DNA from: Planctomycetaceae bacterium
GTDB lineage: Bacteria > Planctomycetota > Planctomycetia > Planctomycetales > Planctomycetaceae
Length of the DNA stretch: 33,775 nucleotides
Assembly: GCA_002724315.1 (NCBI GenBank)
Contig: PBOJ01000159.1
Span: 1-33,775, forward strand
Direction of reading: 5' to 3'
Made by a program: the position numbers and the translations under genes. Below are positions 7,326 to 14,118 of the stretch, piece by piece. The notes beneath the pieces were generated by a model that had not been told where the DNA came from, ran no database searches, and saw only the letters and a program-made list of their open reading frames with translations. Every line of letters begins with the position of its first letter. The first letter of the stretch is position 1.

Positions 7326-8891
7326 TCAGTGCCCTGGCTCCAGAGGATGCGGGCTGGGTGGCATGTCCATCTGCGGATAGCGTGCCGAGACGGTTTCCAG
7401 AAGCTGCGAGACCAGGTCGGGTTCCAGCACGTGCTCGATCAAGTCGGCATCCCGGTCGACGTGGTTGGGAGCGATGTCGGCATGAAGAATCAGGTAGGTT
7501 TCCCAAAGCCGGTGATTGCGGGCTACGAGGCGGGCCTCTTGGGCGCCGGACGCCGTCAGCTTCCAACCGCTCGTGACAGCTGTGAGCAGGCCGTCGCGTG
7601 TGCCGCGATCCATGAGTCGTGAGAGGCGAGTGGCGGACCAGCTTCGTCTTGAAAGGACCTGGTCTCTGGTGAAGGGGATGTCACCGAGCGGGTCGCCAGA
7701 TGCGTCGGGCGGTGCAGAGTCCAGGTGGGGTTCGAGCATCTCGTAGACGGCTCTCAAGAGGTCGTGACGCCCGATTCGACGGTTGTTGGACCATTGGCGT
7801 CTCATCCGAGGCAAGAGGCCTCTTCGGGTGCCAAAAGCGAGGCTGACAAGAAAAAAAACGGTCCCGGCCAGAACGATGACCGCGCCGGCGGAGAATCGTG
7901 CGAAGAGCGCGCTGGCGACGCCTCCCAGCCAGGCTGAAAGTCCCCCAAGCACGGCCGCGATGATTGTCATCGAACCGAGACGATCGGTCCAAAAACGGGC
8001 TGCCGCTGGTGGAATGATCAACATCGCCACGACAAGGAGCAGTCCGACACTCTGTAGGCCGGTGATGGCGATGCATACGACCAGGGCCATCAGGGCGAGG
8101 TCCAGCCAGAGTGTCGGCCAACCGTGGCTGCGACCGAACTCTTCGTCGAAGCACAGAAGGCCGAATTCCTTGAACAGGGCTGTGGAGACGGCAATGACCA
8201 AGAGCGACGCCAGGCCAATCAGGCTGACATCAGCAGAGGTCATTGAGGCCGTCTGGCCGTAGATGAATTGCTGCAGGCCGGCGACCTGGCCGGTGGGGAG
8301 CTTCTGGATGATCGTGAACAACGCGATGCCAACTCCGAAGAAGACACTGAGTACGATTGCCAAGGCAGTGTCTTCCTTGATGCGGCTAAATCGCCTGATG
8401 CCGATCGTACACAGCACTCCGAGCAGTCCCGCCAGCAAGGCCCCCAAAAGTAATGCCGGTAGCGAGCGGCCGTTTCCCGGATATGCCAATTCCACGGCAA
8501 GAAAAGCGATGGCGATTCCCGGCAGCGAGGCGTGGCTGACCACGTCGCCAACGAGCGATCTCTTTCGAAGCAACATGAACGTGCCAACCGTTCCGGCACC
8601 GATGCCGAGCAGGATCGCTCCTAGCAAGACAATCCGCGTGTTGTATTGCCGCAGTAAGAGGGTGTCGGAGATCTTCTCCCAGCCGGGCCATCGGATGCGG
8701 TTGTCCGAAAGACTCGTGCCAGAGGTGCCGGTGGTGACTCGTGCGGCGATGGAGTGATCGTCGGCGGGCGGGGGCGGGGCCGCGAAAAGTCCACTGGGTA
8801 TCGCCAGGACAAGGGGTAGGGCCAATGTCAGCCAACGGCGTCGACCACACAGCGACCGGGACATTCGGGGAGGGTGACGCAGTGAGCTCAT
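7326..8891 (-). CDS. Metal ABC transporter permease with DtxR/MntR-like C-terminal domain (first permease)
   Basis: 521 residues. The ATG at 8891 overlaps the ATPase stop in an ATGA junction. It opens with an unusual extra segment, an Arg-rich stretch and a hydrophobic helix ending AIPSGLFAA, then about 50 polar residues that may be periplasmic. The ABC-3 permease core follows (TFMLLRKRSLVGDVVSHASLPG; LQSVGLLLVVAMLIIPPAAA). After RRGLLPRMRRQW the C-terminal 150 residues form a winged-helix-like region (FTRDQVLSRRSWSATRLSRL) and a DtxR-type segment: RNHRLWETYL (458-467) and DRDADLIEHVLEP (479-491). H460, D483, E486 and H487 match MntR/DtxR metal-ligand positions. Pairing two non-identical permeases is normal for TroCD/MntCD-like importers; the fused regulator-like tail on both is the unusual part. 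Confidence 0.88.
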   Translation of the reverse strand: MSSLRHPPRMSRSLCGRRRWLTLALPLVLAIPSGLFAAPPPPADDHSIAARVTTGTSGTSLSDNRIRWPGWEKISDTLLLRQYNTRIVLLGAILLGIGAGTVGTFMLLRKRSLVGDVVSHASLPGIAIAFLAVELAYPGNGRSLPALLLGALLAGLLGVLCTIGIRRFSRIKEDTALAIVLSVFFGVGIALFTIIQKLPTGQVAGLQQFIYGQTASMTSADVSLIGLASLLVIAVSTALFKEFGLLCFDEEFGRSHGWPTLWLDLALMALVVCIAITGLQSVGLLLVVAMLIIPPAAARFWTDRLGSMTIIAAVLGGLSAWLGGVASALFARFSAGAVIVLAGTVFFLVSLAFGTRRGLLPRMRRQWSNNRRIGRHDLLRAVYEMLEPHLDSAPPDASGDPLGDIPFTRDQVLSRRSWSATRLSRLMDRGTRDGLLTAVTSGWKLTASGAQEARLVARNHRLWETYLILHADIAPNHVDRDADLIEHVLEPDLVSQLLETVSARYPQMDMPPSPHPLEPGH

Positions 8892-9730
8892 GATCGTCCC
8901 TGGTTGAGCGTCATGCGGTGGCCGACCTGGTCGAGCAGGGCCAGTTTGCCTCCGTAAGTGGCCCTCAGGTTTTCGGGGGTGAAAACTTCCGTGATGGGGC
9001 CGGTGGCCACCAATCGCATGTTCAGCAGCAGGACGTGGTCGAAATACTCGGGCACTGTCTGGAGATCGTGGTGGACGACCAGTGCAGCTTTTCCGGCTTC
9101 ACGAAGTTCCTGGAGGATGATGACGATGGCGCGTTCGGTCGCTGCATCCACACCGACAAATGGCTCGTCCATCAGGTAGACGTCGGCCTGCTGTGAAAGG
9201 GCGCGAGCGAGGAAGACTCGCTGTTGCTGCCCACCGGAGAGTTGGCTGATCTGACGTTTGGCGTAGTCGGCCATGCCTACACGTTCGAGGTAGTGCATGG
9301 CCTTGTCCCGGTATCGACGGGTGACCGGACGAAGCCAGCCAATCTGCTTGTAGAGCCCCATTGCGACCACGTCGAGCGCGTTGACCGGAAAGTCCCAATC
9401 GACGCTGCCTCGCTGGGGAACATAGCCGACACGGTGGCGGACCTTGTGGTAGGCCGAGCCGAAGAAGCGGACGTCGCCGGAGGCGCGGGGAACAAGGTCG
9501 ACGGCGGCTTTGATCAGAGTTGTTTTTCCCGAGCCGTTGGGCCCCACGATGGCGGTCAGTTGGCCGGGAGGAGCGTCGTAATCAATGTCCCAGAGGACCG
9601 GGCGCCTGTGATAGGCCACGGTCATGTCGTGAATGGCCAGAGGTGCTGAACTGGGGTGCGTGGCGGTCCCGTCAGGGAGTGGCTCCGGGAGGTCGGGGGA
9701 AGGTGTTCCGGGTGGTGGGCCGTCGGTCAC
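8888..9730 (-). CDS. Metal ABC transporter ATP-binding protein (Mn/Zn type)
   Basis: 280 residues from a GTG at 9730; the first 30 residues are Pro/Ser-rich and may be dispensable, and the conserved domain begins at about residue 31. Walker A is GPNGSGKTT (63-71), the Q-loop is in GYVPQRGSVDWDFP (102-115), the signature is LSGGQQQR (164-171), Walker B is VYLMDEP (184-190), and the switch His is in VVHHDLQ. The QRGSVDWDFP sequence is characteristic of manganese/zinc importers (MntB/TroB/SitB) as opposed to siderophore systems. It powers the two permeases encoded downstream and overlaps the first by 4 bp. It starts 54 bp after the substrate-binding protein gene, in the same operon. Confidence 0.93.
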   Translation of the reverse strand: MTDGPPPGTPSPDLPEPLPDGTATHPSSAPLAIHDMTVAYHRRPVLWDIDYDAPPGQLTAIVGPNGSGKTTLIKAAVDLVPRASGDVRFFGSAYHKVRHRVGYVPQRGSVDWDFPVNALDVVAMGLYKQIGWLRPVTRRYRDKAMHYLERVGMADYAKRQISQLSGGQQQRVFLARALSQQADVYLMDEPFVGVDAATERAIVIILQELREAGKAALVVHHDLQTVPEYFDHVLLLNMRLVATGPITEVFTPENLRATYGGKLALLDQVGHRMTLNQGRS

Positions 9731-9784
9731 TTGATGGCTCCCGGTGCGGATGTGCGGCGATCTGAAACAGTCGAGATGTTCGAG

Positions 9785-10813
9785 TCACTCTTTGGCGACG
9801 TGGCCCTGGAGCTTTCCGTGCTTTCCGGTTTCTGGTGCTTCGCCTCCCAACGCACGCGCAATGATCGTGGCGTTGTGATCCATCATTCCCAGGTAGGTCC
9901 CGGTGTAGGTGCCGGGGGGGCCCATCGCGTCGGTGAACAACTCTCCACCGATCCGAACGTTCCATTGTTTTTGTTTGCAGCCCTCGACGATGGCCTGGAT
10001 GTTCTTGGGGTTCACACTGGATTCGACAAAGATGGCGGTGATTTCGTTTTCGACAATGAACGAGACGAGATCGTTGATGTCGTCGACGGCGGCCTCGGAT
10101 TCGGTGGAGATACCCTGGACGCTCTTGACCGGAATGTCGTACGCGCGGGAGAAATACCCGAAGGCGTCGTGGGCAGTGATCAGCCATCTCCGGTCTTGGG
10201 GGATGGTGGCAATTGTCTTGCGGACGTATTCGTCCATTTCTCTCAGTTTCGCCTGGTACTCCTGCGATCGGCTCTTGTAGGCGGTGGCATGTGGCGGGTC
10301 GAAGTCGGACAACGCCGAAGTGACGACGTCGACGCACTGGCTCCATGCGGTGATGTCCATCCAGACATGGGGGTCCCAGTGCCCCTGGAATTCCGGGGGC
10401 TCACGAAGGTAATCGTGGCCGATCTTCTCGGTGACCGCGTACACCGGCTTGCCGCCTCGCCCGGCGCGGGTGAAGGTGTCACTCATGCGACCCTCCAGCA
10501 TCAGTCCGGAATAGAAGATGATGTCGGCTTCCAGCAGTTTCTTCTGGTCGTTGCGAGTGGGCTTGTACATGTGAGGGTCGACACGTTCACCCATCAGGCC
10601 TTCGACGGTCCCGCGGTCGCCGGCAATCGTCCTGACGATGTCGGTGACCATTCCGCACGTGGTGACGATTTTGTAGGGCGCCTTGGCGGTGTCGGTTGGC
10701 GTGCTCGTTGCCCCGTCGTCGGCACTGTTATCTTTGGGGGTGTCGTTGCAACCGGTGCTGGCCAGTGAACCCAGGGTGAGGGTGGTGAGCAGGAGCATGC
10801 AGCGGGTTGACAT
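9785..10813 (-). CDS. Metal ABC transporter substrate-binding lipoprotein (TroA/MntA type)
   Basis: 342 residues from the ATG at 10813, chosen because GGAGGA lies 7 bp upstream and because the protein then opens with a lipoprotein signal (LASTGC, Cys22). The frame is open for 31 more codons upstream, but these are not signal-like. The cluster A-I fold is clear. Metal ligands predicted from TroA/MntC are H81 (DPHMYKP), H149 (HWDPHVWMD), E264 (VESSVNP) and D295 (TDAMG). The His-His-Glu-Asp set is typical of Mn2+/Fe2+/Zn2+ binders, and no His-rich Zn loop is present, which favours Mn or Fe over ZnuA-type Zn. It is a periplasmic, lipid-anchored metal receptor that delivers cargo to the permeases. 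It is the first gene of the four-gene importer operon and lies about 90 bp from the perfect palindrome. Confidence 0.93.
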   Translation of the reverse strand: MSTRCMLLLTTLTLGSLASTGCNDTPKDNSADDGATSTPTDTAKAPYKIVTTCGMVTDIVRTIAGDRGTVEGLMGERVDPHMYKPTRNDQKKLLEADIIFYSGLMLEGRMSDTFTRAGRGGKPVYAVTEKIGHDYLREPPEFQGHWDPHVWMDITAWSQCVDVVTSALSDFDPPHATAYKSRSQEYQAKLREMDEYVRKTIATIPQDRRWLITAHDAFGYFSRAYDIPVKSVQGISTESEAAVDDINDLVSFIVENEITAIFVESSVNPKNIQAIVEGCKQKQWNVRIGGELFTDAMGPPGTYTGTYLGMMDHNATIIARALGGEAPETGKHGKLQGHVAKE

Positions 10814-10901
10814 GAGGGATCCTCCGGCCATGATCAGGCGGACTTGGGGCGCTGGCGGTGGCGTCGGCAGCCTGCTGGAAAACAGACAAATGAACGCGAC
10901 A

Positions 10902-10931
10902 ACCAAGGTTTTGATTAGTCAAAACCTTGGT
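10902..10931. promoter_or_regulatory. Perfect 30-bp inverted repeat, candidate metal-regulator operator
   Basis: The half-site ACCAAGGTTTTGA is followed by TTAG and then its exact reverse complement, giving 13 bp on each arm and a 4-bp spacer. It lies in the 148-bp divergent region between the metal importer operon (start 10813, -) and the 105-residue gene (start 10962, +). The position, symmetry and AT-rich core fit a dimeric repressor site such as DtxR/MntR would use; the core contains TTTTGA...TCAAAA. No T-tract follows the arm on either strand, which argues against a terminator. The function is inferred. Confidence 0.6.
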
Positions 10932-10961
10932 CAGCGTCAAGCCGCGCGGGAGAGGTGAGAG

Positions 10962-11279
10962 ATGACGGAGCCGATGGCCAGTCACAACTTTTCCTCTGGA
11001 ACACTCGACGACGCCTTGGTGTTCCTGAAACGGATCCGCTCCGAATTGAGTGTCCCGCGAAAGGTTCACGTCTGGCCCGATCGCTTCGGAGTCTTTGACG
11101 TGAATGACGACTGGTTCGAAGTGCGAGAAATCGGATACGAGTCCGAGGAGATCACCGAATTGCTGGACGCGGTCAATGCGGTGTATCGCAAAGACAGCAT
11201 CGGGAACGCGTTTGCCCGGGAATACAAGGAGTTTCCGACCGGGAAACGTTATGCCTGGGGTGTCGATCGGGTGATGTAG
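10962..11279 (+). CDS. Small unknown protein (105 aa) next to the metal operon
   Basis: 105 residues; I do not recognise the family. The ATG at 10962 has a good ribosome binding site (GAGAGGTGAGAG). It has no signal peptide or membrane segment. The protein is mixed and rather acidic, with ALVFLKRIRSELSVP and SEEITELLDAVNAVY predicted as helices and KVHVWPDRFGVFDV as beta strands. It contains no Cys. The start lies 30 bp from the 30-bp inverted repeat, so it may share regulation with the metal importer on the other strand. It ends 22 bp from the convergent small HTH gene. Confidence 0.7.
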   Translation: MTEPMASHNFSSGTLDDALVFLKRIRSELSVPRKVHVWPDRFGVFDVNDDWFEVREIGYESEEITELLDAVNAVYRKDSIGNAFAREYKEFPTGKRYAWGVDRVM

Positions 11280-11301
11280 GCCAGGAAAAGGTGGACCGGT
11301 G

Positions 11302-11535
11302 TCAACCGGGGCCTTGCCCGTAGATGTGCTGGATCGGCGTCTTGTGTCCCCAGGTGATGTCGGCGATGGCGACGTCGAGGGCCGTGGCGATTGCGTCGCG
11401 TTCTTTCGGCGACGGTGTCCATCGGGCGAGCATGATGGCAAGTACGCGATGCGGGTCCAGTCCACAGAGGTCTGTCAGTTGGTCGACCGTAAGGGACCGT
11501 TCTTCACAGAGCTCCGCCACGCTGCGAGATGGCAT
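11302..11535 (-). CDS. Small HTH-like protein B of a tandem pair (77 aa)
   Basis: 77 residues from the ATG at 11535, which shares its A with the TGA of the upstream paralogue (TGATG), a standard coupled junction. The body reads like a degenerate XRE-type helix-turn-helix: LTVDQLTDLCGLDPHRV, then RWTPSPKERDAIATALDV, then IADITWGH. The order LT..L....G........RW.PSP.....IA.AL.V...D.. matches the usual XRE five-helix pattern. The C-terminal tail IYGQGPG is short. There is no other domain, so it is either a minimal DNA-binding protein or a protein-binding adaptor. It forms an operon with protein A. A GC-rich 5-bp hairpin (11296-11309) covers its stop codon. Confidence 0.72.
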   Translation of the reverse strand: MPSRSVAELCEERSLTVDQLTDLCGLDPHRVLAIMLARWTPSPKERDAIATALDVAIADITWGHKTPIQHIYGQGPG

Positions 11536-11789
11536 CAGATTTCTTCCTGCAGTCCAAACTGACGGTAGCGGACGTTGCGAGGATCCATGGTGTGCCCCCA
11601 ACTGACGTCTTCGATCTTGACGCCGAACGCGGCGGCAATTCGTTGTCTTTCGGCCGGCGCTGGGGTCCATCGTCCGAGAGCGATCGCTTCGGCGCGGTCC
11701 AATGGCATGTTGGCCTGTTCGGAGAGGTCATCGACCGTCATTTGCTGTTGGTCGAGGAGGACATCCACGGTGGCGACTCGAGGAGGCAT
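11535..11789 (-). CDS. Small HTH-like protein A of a tandem pair (84 aa)
   Basis: 84 residues from the ATG at 11789; the frame is open upstream, but the similarity to protein B begins here (both start MPxR). It shares with B the pattern MTVDDLSEQANMPLDRA, RWTPAPAERQRIAAAFGV, IEDVSWGH, so the two genes are a tandem duplication that has diverged. No clear ribosome binding site precedes the ATG. The XRE-like helix order is visible, although the canonical Gln in helix 2 and the recognition helix are altered. It is divergent from the PFOR gene, whose start lies 248 bp away, so a regulatory link to that operon is possible but not shown. Confidence 0.72.
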   Translation of the reverse strand: MPPRVATVDVLLDQQQMTVDDLSEQANMPLDRAEAIALGRWTPAPAERQRIAAAFGVKIEDVSWGHTMDPRNVRYRQFGLQEEI

Positions 11790-11932
11790 AGGTGAAATGG
11801 ATCGAAATTGGTGGCCGGGGCAACGTCGCAATGGCCTTGCCTTTCGCGATTCTGAATGGCGGACCGTTGGTCGGCAAGCCCTGTTGGGCGTTTGTGGAGT
11901 TTTCGGCGTGGGGCGGGGCGAGCAGACGGGGA

Positions 11933-11961
11933 TTGCCGCAAGTCGGGACACCTGCCATAAT
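11933..11961 (+). promoter_or_regulatory. Candidate sigma-70-type promoter for the PFOR operon
   Basis: TTGCCG (11933-11938), a 17-bp spacer, then CATAAT (11956-11961) preceded by TGC, which makes an extended -10. It is 76 bp upstream of the ATG at 12038 and inside the 248-bp gap shared with the small HTH genes. That gap holds no other gene I can support. Confidence 0.5.
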
Positions 11962-12037
11962 GCAGTTTTCGTTGGTCTCCGGCCGGTTTGGGCCGTTGGC
12001 CGGGGTGGTGATCTGGCTGCATACAAGTGGTGACTCG

Positions 12038-14032
12038 ATGGCGACAGGAACTCTCGACGGCACACAGACTCCGGTTTCCGATGAGTCGGAGCAGAAGTTC
12101 CAGTATCCGGGGATTCCGGTGACCTGCGATGGGGCCGAGGCGGTCGTGTGGGTCGAGACCAAGGTCTGCCAGGGGTCCGGTGCGTTTCCGATCACCAGTT
12201 CGACGACGATGGGGAGCGGATTCAACGCTGCGGTGCAGAACGGGATCCCGAACCTCTGGGGTGACCAGTTGGTGTTCGTGGAACCCGAGAGCGAGCATTC
12301 TTCGGCAACATTCTGTGAGGGGTTTGCGGCGGCCGGTGGGCGAGTCACCAACTTCACGTCAGGCCAGGGCCTGGTGTTGATGAAGGAGGTGCTGTACACG
12401 ATTGCCGGAAAACGGTTGCCGGTGGTCTTCAATATCGGTGCCCGTGCTCTGACCAGTCACAGCCTGAATGTGCACGCTGGCCATGATGACGTGATGGCCG
12501 TTGCCGACGTCAACTGGGGGATTCTGTTTGCTCGCAACGCACAGGAGGCCGGTGACCTCTGCCTGATTGCCCGTCGTGTCGCCGAAGCGTCGGAGGTGCC
12601 GTTCATGAGCGTTCAGGACGGTTTTCTGACGACACACACCGTGGAGAGCGTGCTGCTGTGTGAACCGGAGTTCATGAAGGAGTACATCGGGAAGCCCGAG
12701 GAAAAATTGAATAACCTGATGGATCCGGACAATCCGTTGATGTCCGGGGTCGTTCAGAATCAGGACTCGTACATGAAGGGCAAGATTGCCCAGCGGTGGT
12801 ACTACGACACCGTCGAGGAGCATCTTGAGGATGCGTTTGAGGAGTTCTATGCCAAGACCGGCCGCAAGTACGGTTTCCTGGACGCTTACAGGTGTGACGA
12901 CGCGGAGTACATCCTTGTCGGTATTGGCTCGTACATGGAGACGGCCCAGACGACGATCGATTACCTGCGGGATGAAAAGGGCATCAAGGCGGGGTGTCTG
13001 AACATTTACTGCTTCCGGCCGTTTCCGGCTCATCAACTCGTTGAAGCCCTGAAGGATTGCGTGGCGATTTCAGTGATCGAACGCATGGATGATCCACTCT
13101 CGACGACTGGCAATCACCTGACCCGCGAGATCAAGGCCGCCTTCTGCGATGCGATGGCCGGCCAGATGGGGCATCAGAAGATCGACAGTTGTCCGCGGAT
13201 CTACCACGGTGCGGCCGGCTTGGGCAGTCGCGATGTCCGCCCTGGCGACATCAATGCGATTTTTGACAACATGATCAACGACGGCCAAGATTACTTTGTG
13301 GTCGGCATCCAGCACGCCCTGGCGTTGGAGAACACCGACGATCCGGATCTGCGGCCGGTCGGGGCGTTCTCGATGCGAGGCCACTCGGTTGGCGGGTTCG
13401 GCTCGGTTACCTCCAACAAGGTGATCGCGACGATTGCCGGACAGGTTTTCGGCAAGGACGTTCAGGCGTACCCGAAGTACGGGTCCGAGAAGAAGGGGCT
13501 GCCGACCACCTATTATCTGACGATTGCCGACTCGCACATCTTCTCCCACAGCGAACTGGAATACGTCAACCTGGTGGTGCTCAACGACACCACGGCGCTT
13601 GATAGCGGATTTCCTTTGAAGGGGATGGTCGAAAACGGTTCGATCTTCATGCAAAGCGCCTACGAAGATCCGTCCGACGTGTGGGCGAGGATTCCGGAAC
13701 ACCAAAAGACGACGATTCGTGAGAACTCTTTGCGGGTGTTTTTCGCCGACATGGTGAGTATTGCCCGCGAAGTGGCCTCGGTTGCCGACCTGGAAATGCG
13801 AATGCAGGGCATCGTTCTGTTGGGCGCATTCCTGAAGTTGACTCCGTATGCCACCGACAGCGGCATGGACGACGAGGAAGTCTACGCGGGAGTTGAAAAG
13901 GCCTTGCGGAAGTATTTCGGCAAGCGAGGCGAGCAGGTTGTCCAGGACAACCTGACTTGTGTGAAACGTGGGTACAGCGAGATGCAGGAAATCCCGCAGG
14001 AACTGATTCAGGGTGGGAATGGAACTCCCTGA
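12038..14032 (+). CDS. Pyruvate:ferredoxin oxidoreductase-like 2-oxoacid oxidoreductase, fused alpha-gamma subunit
   Basis: 664 residues from the ATG at 12038; the open frame continues upstream to 11792, but the family homology begins after this ATG. Domain I has FPITSSTTMG (50-59), the equivalent of the PITP(S/T)S motif that contacts substrate and TPP, and GARALTSHSLNVHAGHDDV (134-152), whose Arg136 corresponds to the pyruvate-carboxylate Arg of NifJ. DGFLTTH then matches the usual DGFRTSH. Domain II (transketolase C-terminal-like) contains FRPFP and VIERMDDP. The last 230 residues are the gamma domain (GHSVGGFGSVTSNK...), which contacts CoA. The enzyme oxidises pyruvate, or a related 2-oxoacid, to acyl-CoA and CO2 with reduction of ferredoxin or flavodoxin in the cytoplasm. 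The beta subunit is the next gene, so this is a two-subunit split of the single-chain NifJ. Confidence 0.9.
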   Translation: MATGTLDGTQTPVSDESEQKFQYPGIPVTCDGAEAVVWVETKVCQGSGAFPITSSTTMGSGFNAAVQNGIPNLWGDQLVFVEPESEHSSATFCEGFAAAGGRVTNFTSGQGLVLMKEVLYTIAGKRLPVVFNIGARALTSHSLNVHAGHDDVMAVADVNWGILFARNAQEAGDLCLIARRVAEASEVPFMSVQDGFLTTHTVESVLLCEPEFMKEYIGKPEEKLNNLMDPDNPLMSGVVQNQDSYMKGKIAQRWYYDTVEEHLEDAFEEFYAKTGRKYGFLDAYRCDDAEYILVGIGSYMETAQTTIDYLRDEKGIKAGCLNIYCFRPFPAHQLVEALKDCVAISVIERMDDPLSTTGNHLTREIKAAFCDAMAGQMGHQKIDSCPRIYHGAAGLGSRDVRPGDINAIFDNMINDGQDYFVVGIQHALALENTDDPDLRPVGAFSMRGHSVGGFGSVTSNKVIATIAGQVFGKDVQAYPKYGSEKKGLPTTYYLTIADSHIFSHSELEYVNLVVLNDTTALDSGFPLKGMVENGSIFMQSAYEDPSDVWARIPEHQKTTIRENSLRVFFADMVSIAREVASVADLEMRMQGIVLLGAFLKLTPYATDSGMDDEEVYAGVEKALRKYFGKRGEQVVQDNLTCVKRGYSEMQEIPQELIQGGNGTP

Positions 14033-14118
14033 CCGGCCACGGTTCTTTTCGAGACAAAACAAGGCGATTCAGCTAGTTCTCCGGCAGGCCCGGGGAATCA
14101 CATACGAGGACAGGGCGC

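Noticed and set aside
6313..7380. A 355-codon plus-strand frame opposite the second permease
   Set aside because: It is a shadow of the permease frame: low-complexity Gly/Arg/Asp/His composition, with no start signal or domain.
7309..7566. An 86-residue N-terminal extension of the second permease
   Set aside because: It lies within the coding region of the first permease in another frame and is Arg/Pro/Ser-rich; the ATG at 7308 follows the previous stop by 17 bp.
9656..10768. A 370-codon plus-strand frame opposite the ATPase and substrate-binding protein genes
   Set aside because: The opposite strand encodes unmistakable ABC transporter proteins with all motifs; this frame crosses a gene boundary and resembles no protein.
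11296..11309. CCGGT-GTCA-ACCGG hairpin between the 105-residue gene and small HTH gene B
   Set aside because: The stem is only 5 bp and no T-tract follows; it could be chance in GC-rich DNA.
11792..12037. An 82-residue upstream extension of the PFOR alpha-gamma protein
   Set aside because: The frame is open, but family similarity begins at the ATG at 12038, and the stretch holds a good promoter candidate.
13070..14062. A 330-codon minus-strand frame opposite the PFOR alpha-gamma gene
   Set aside because: Antisense to conserved PFOR domains; no start site or recognisable motif.
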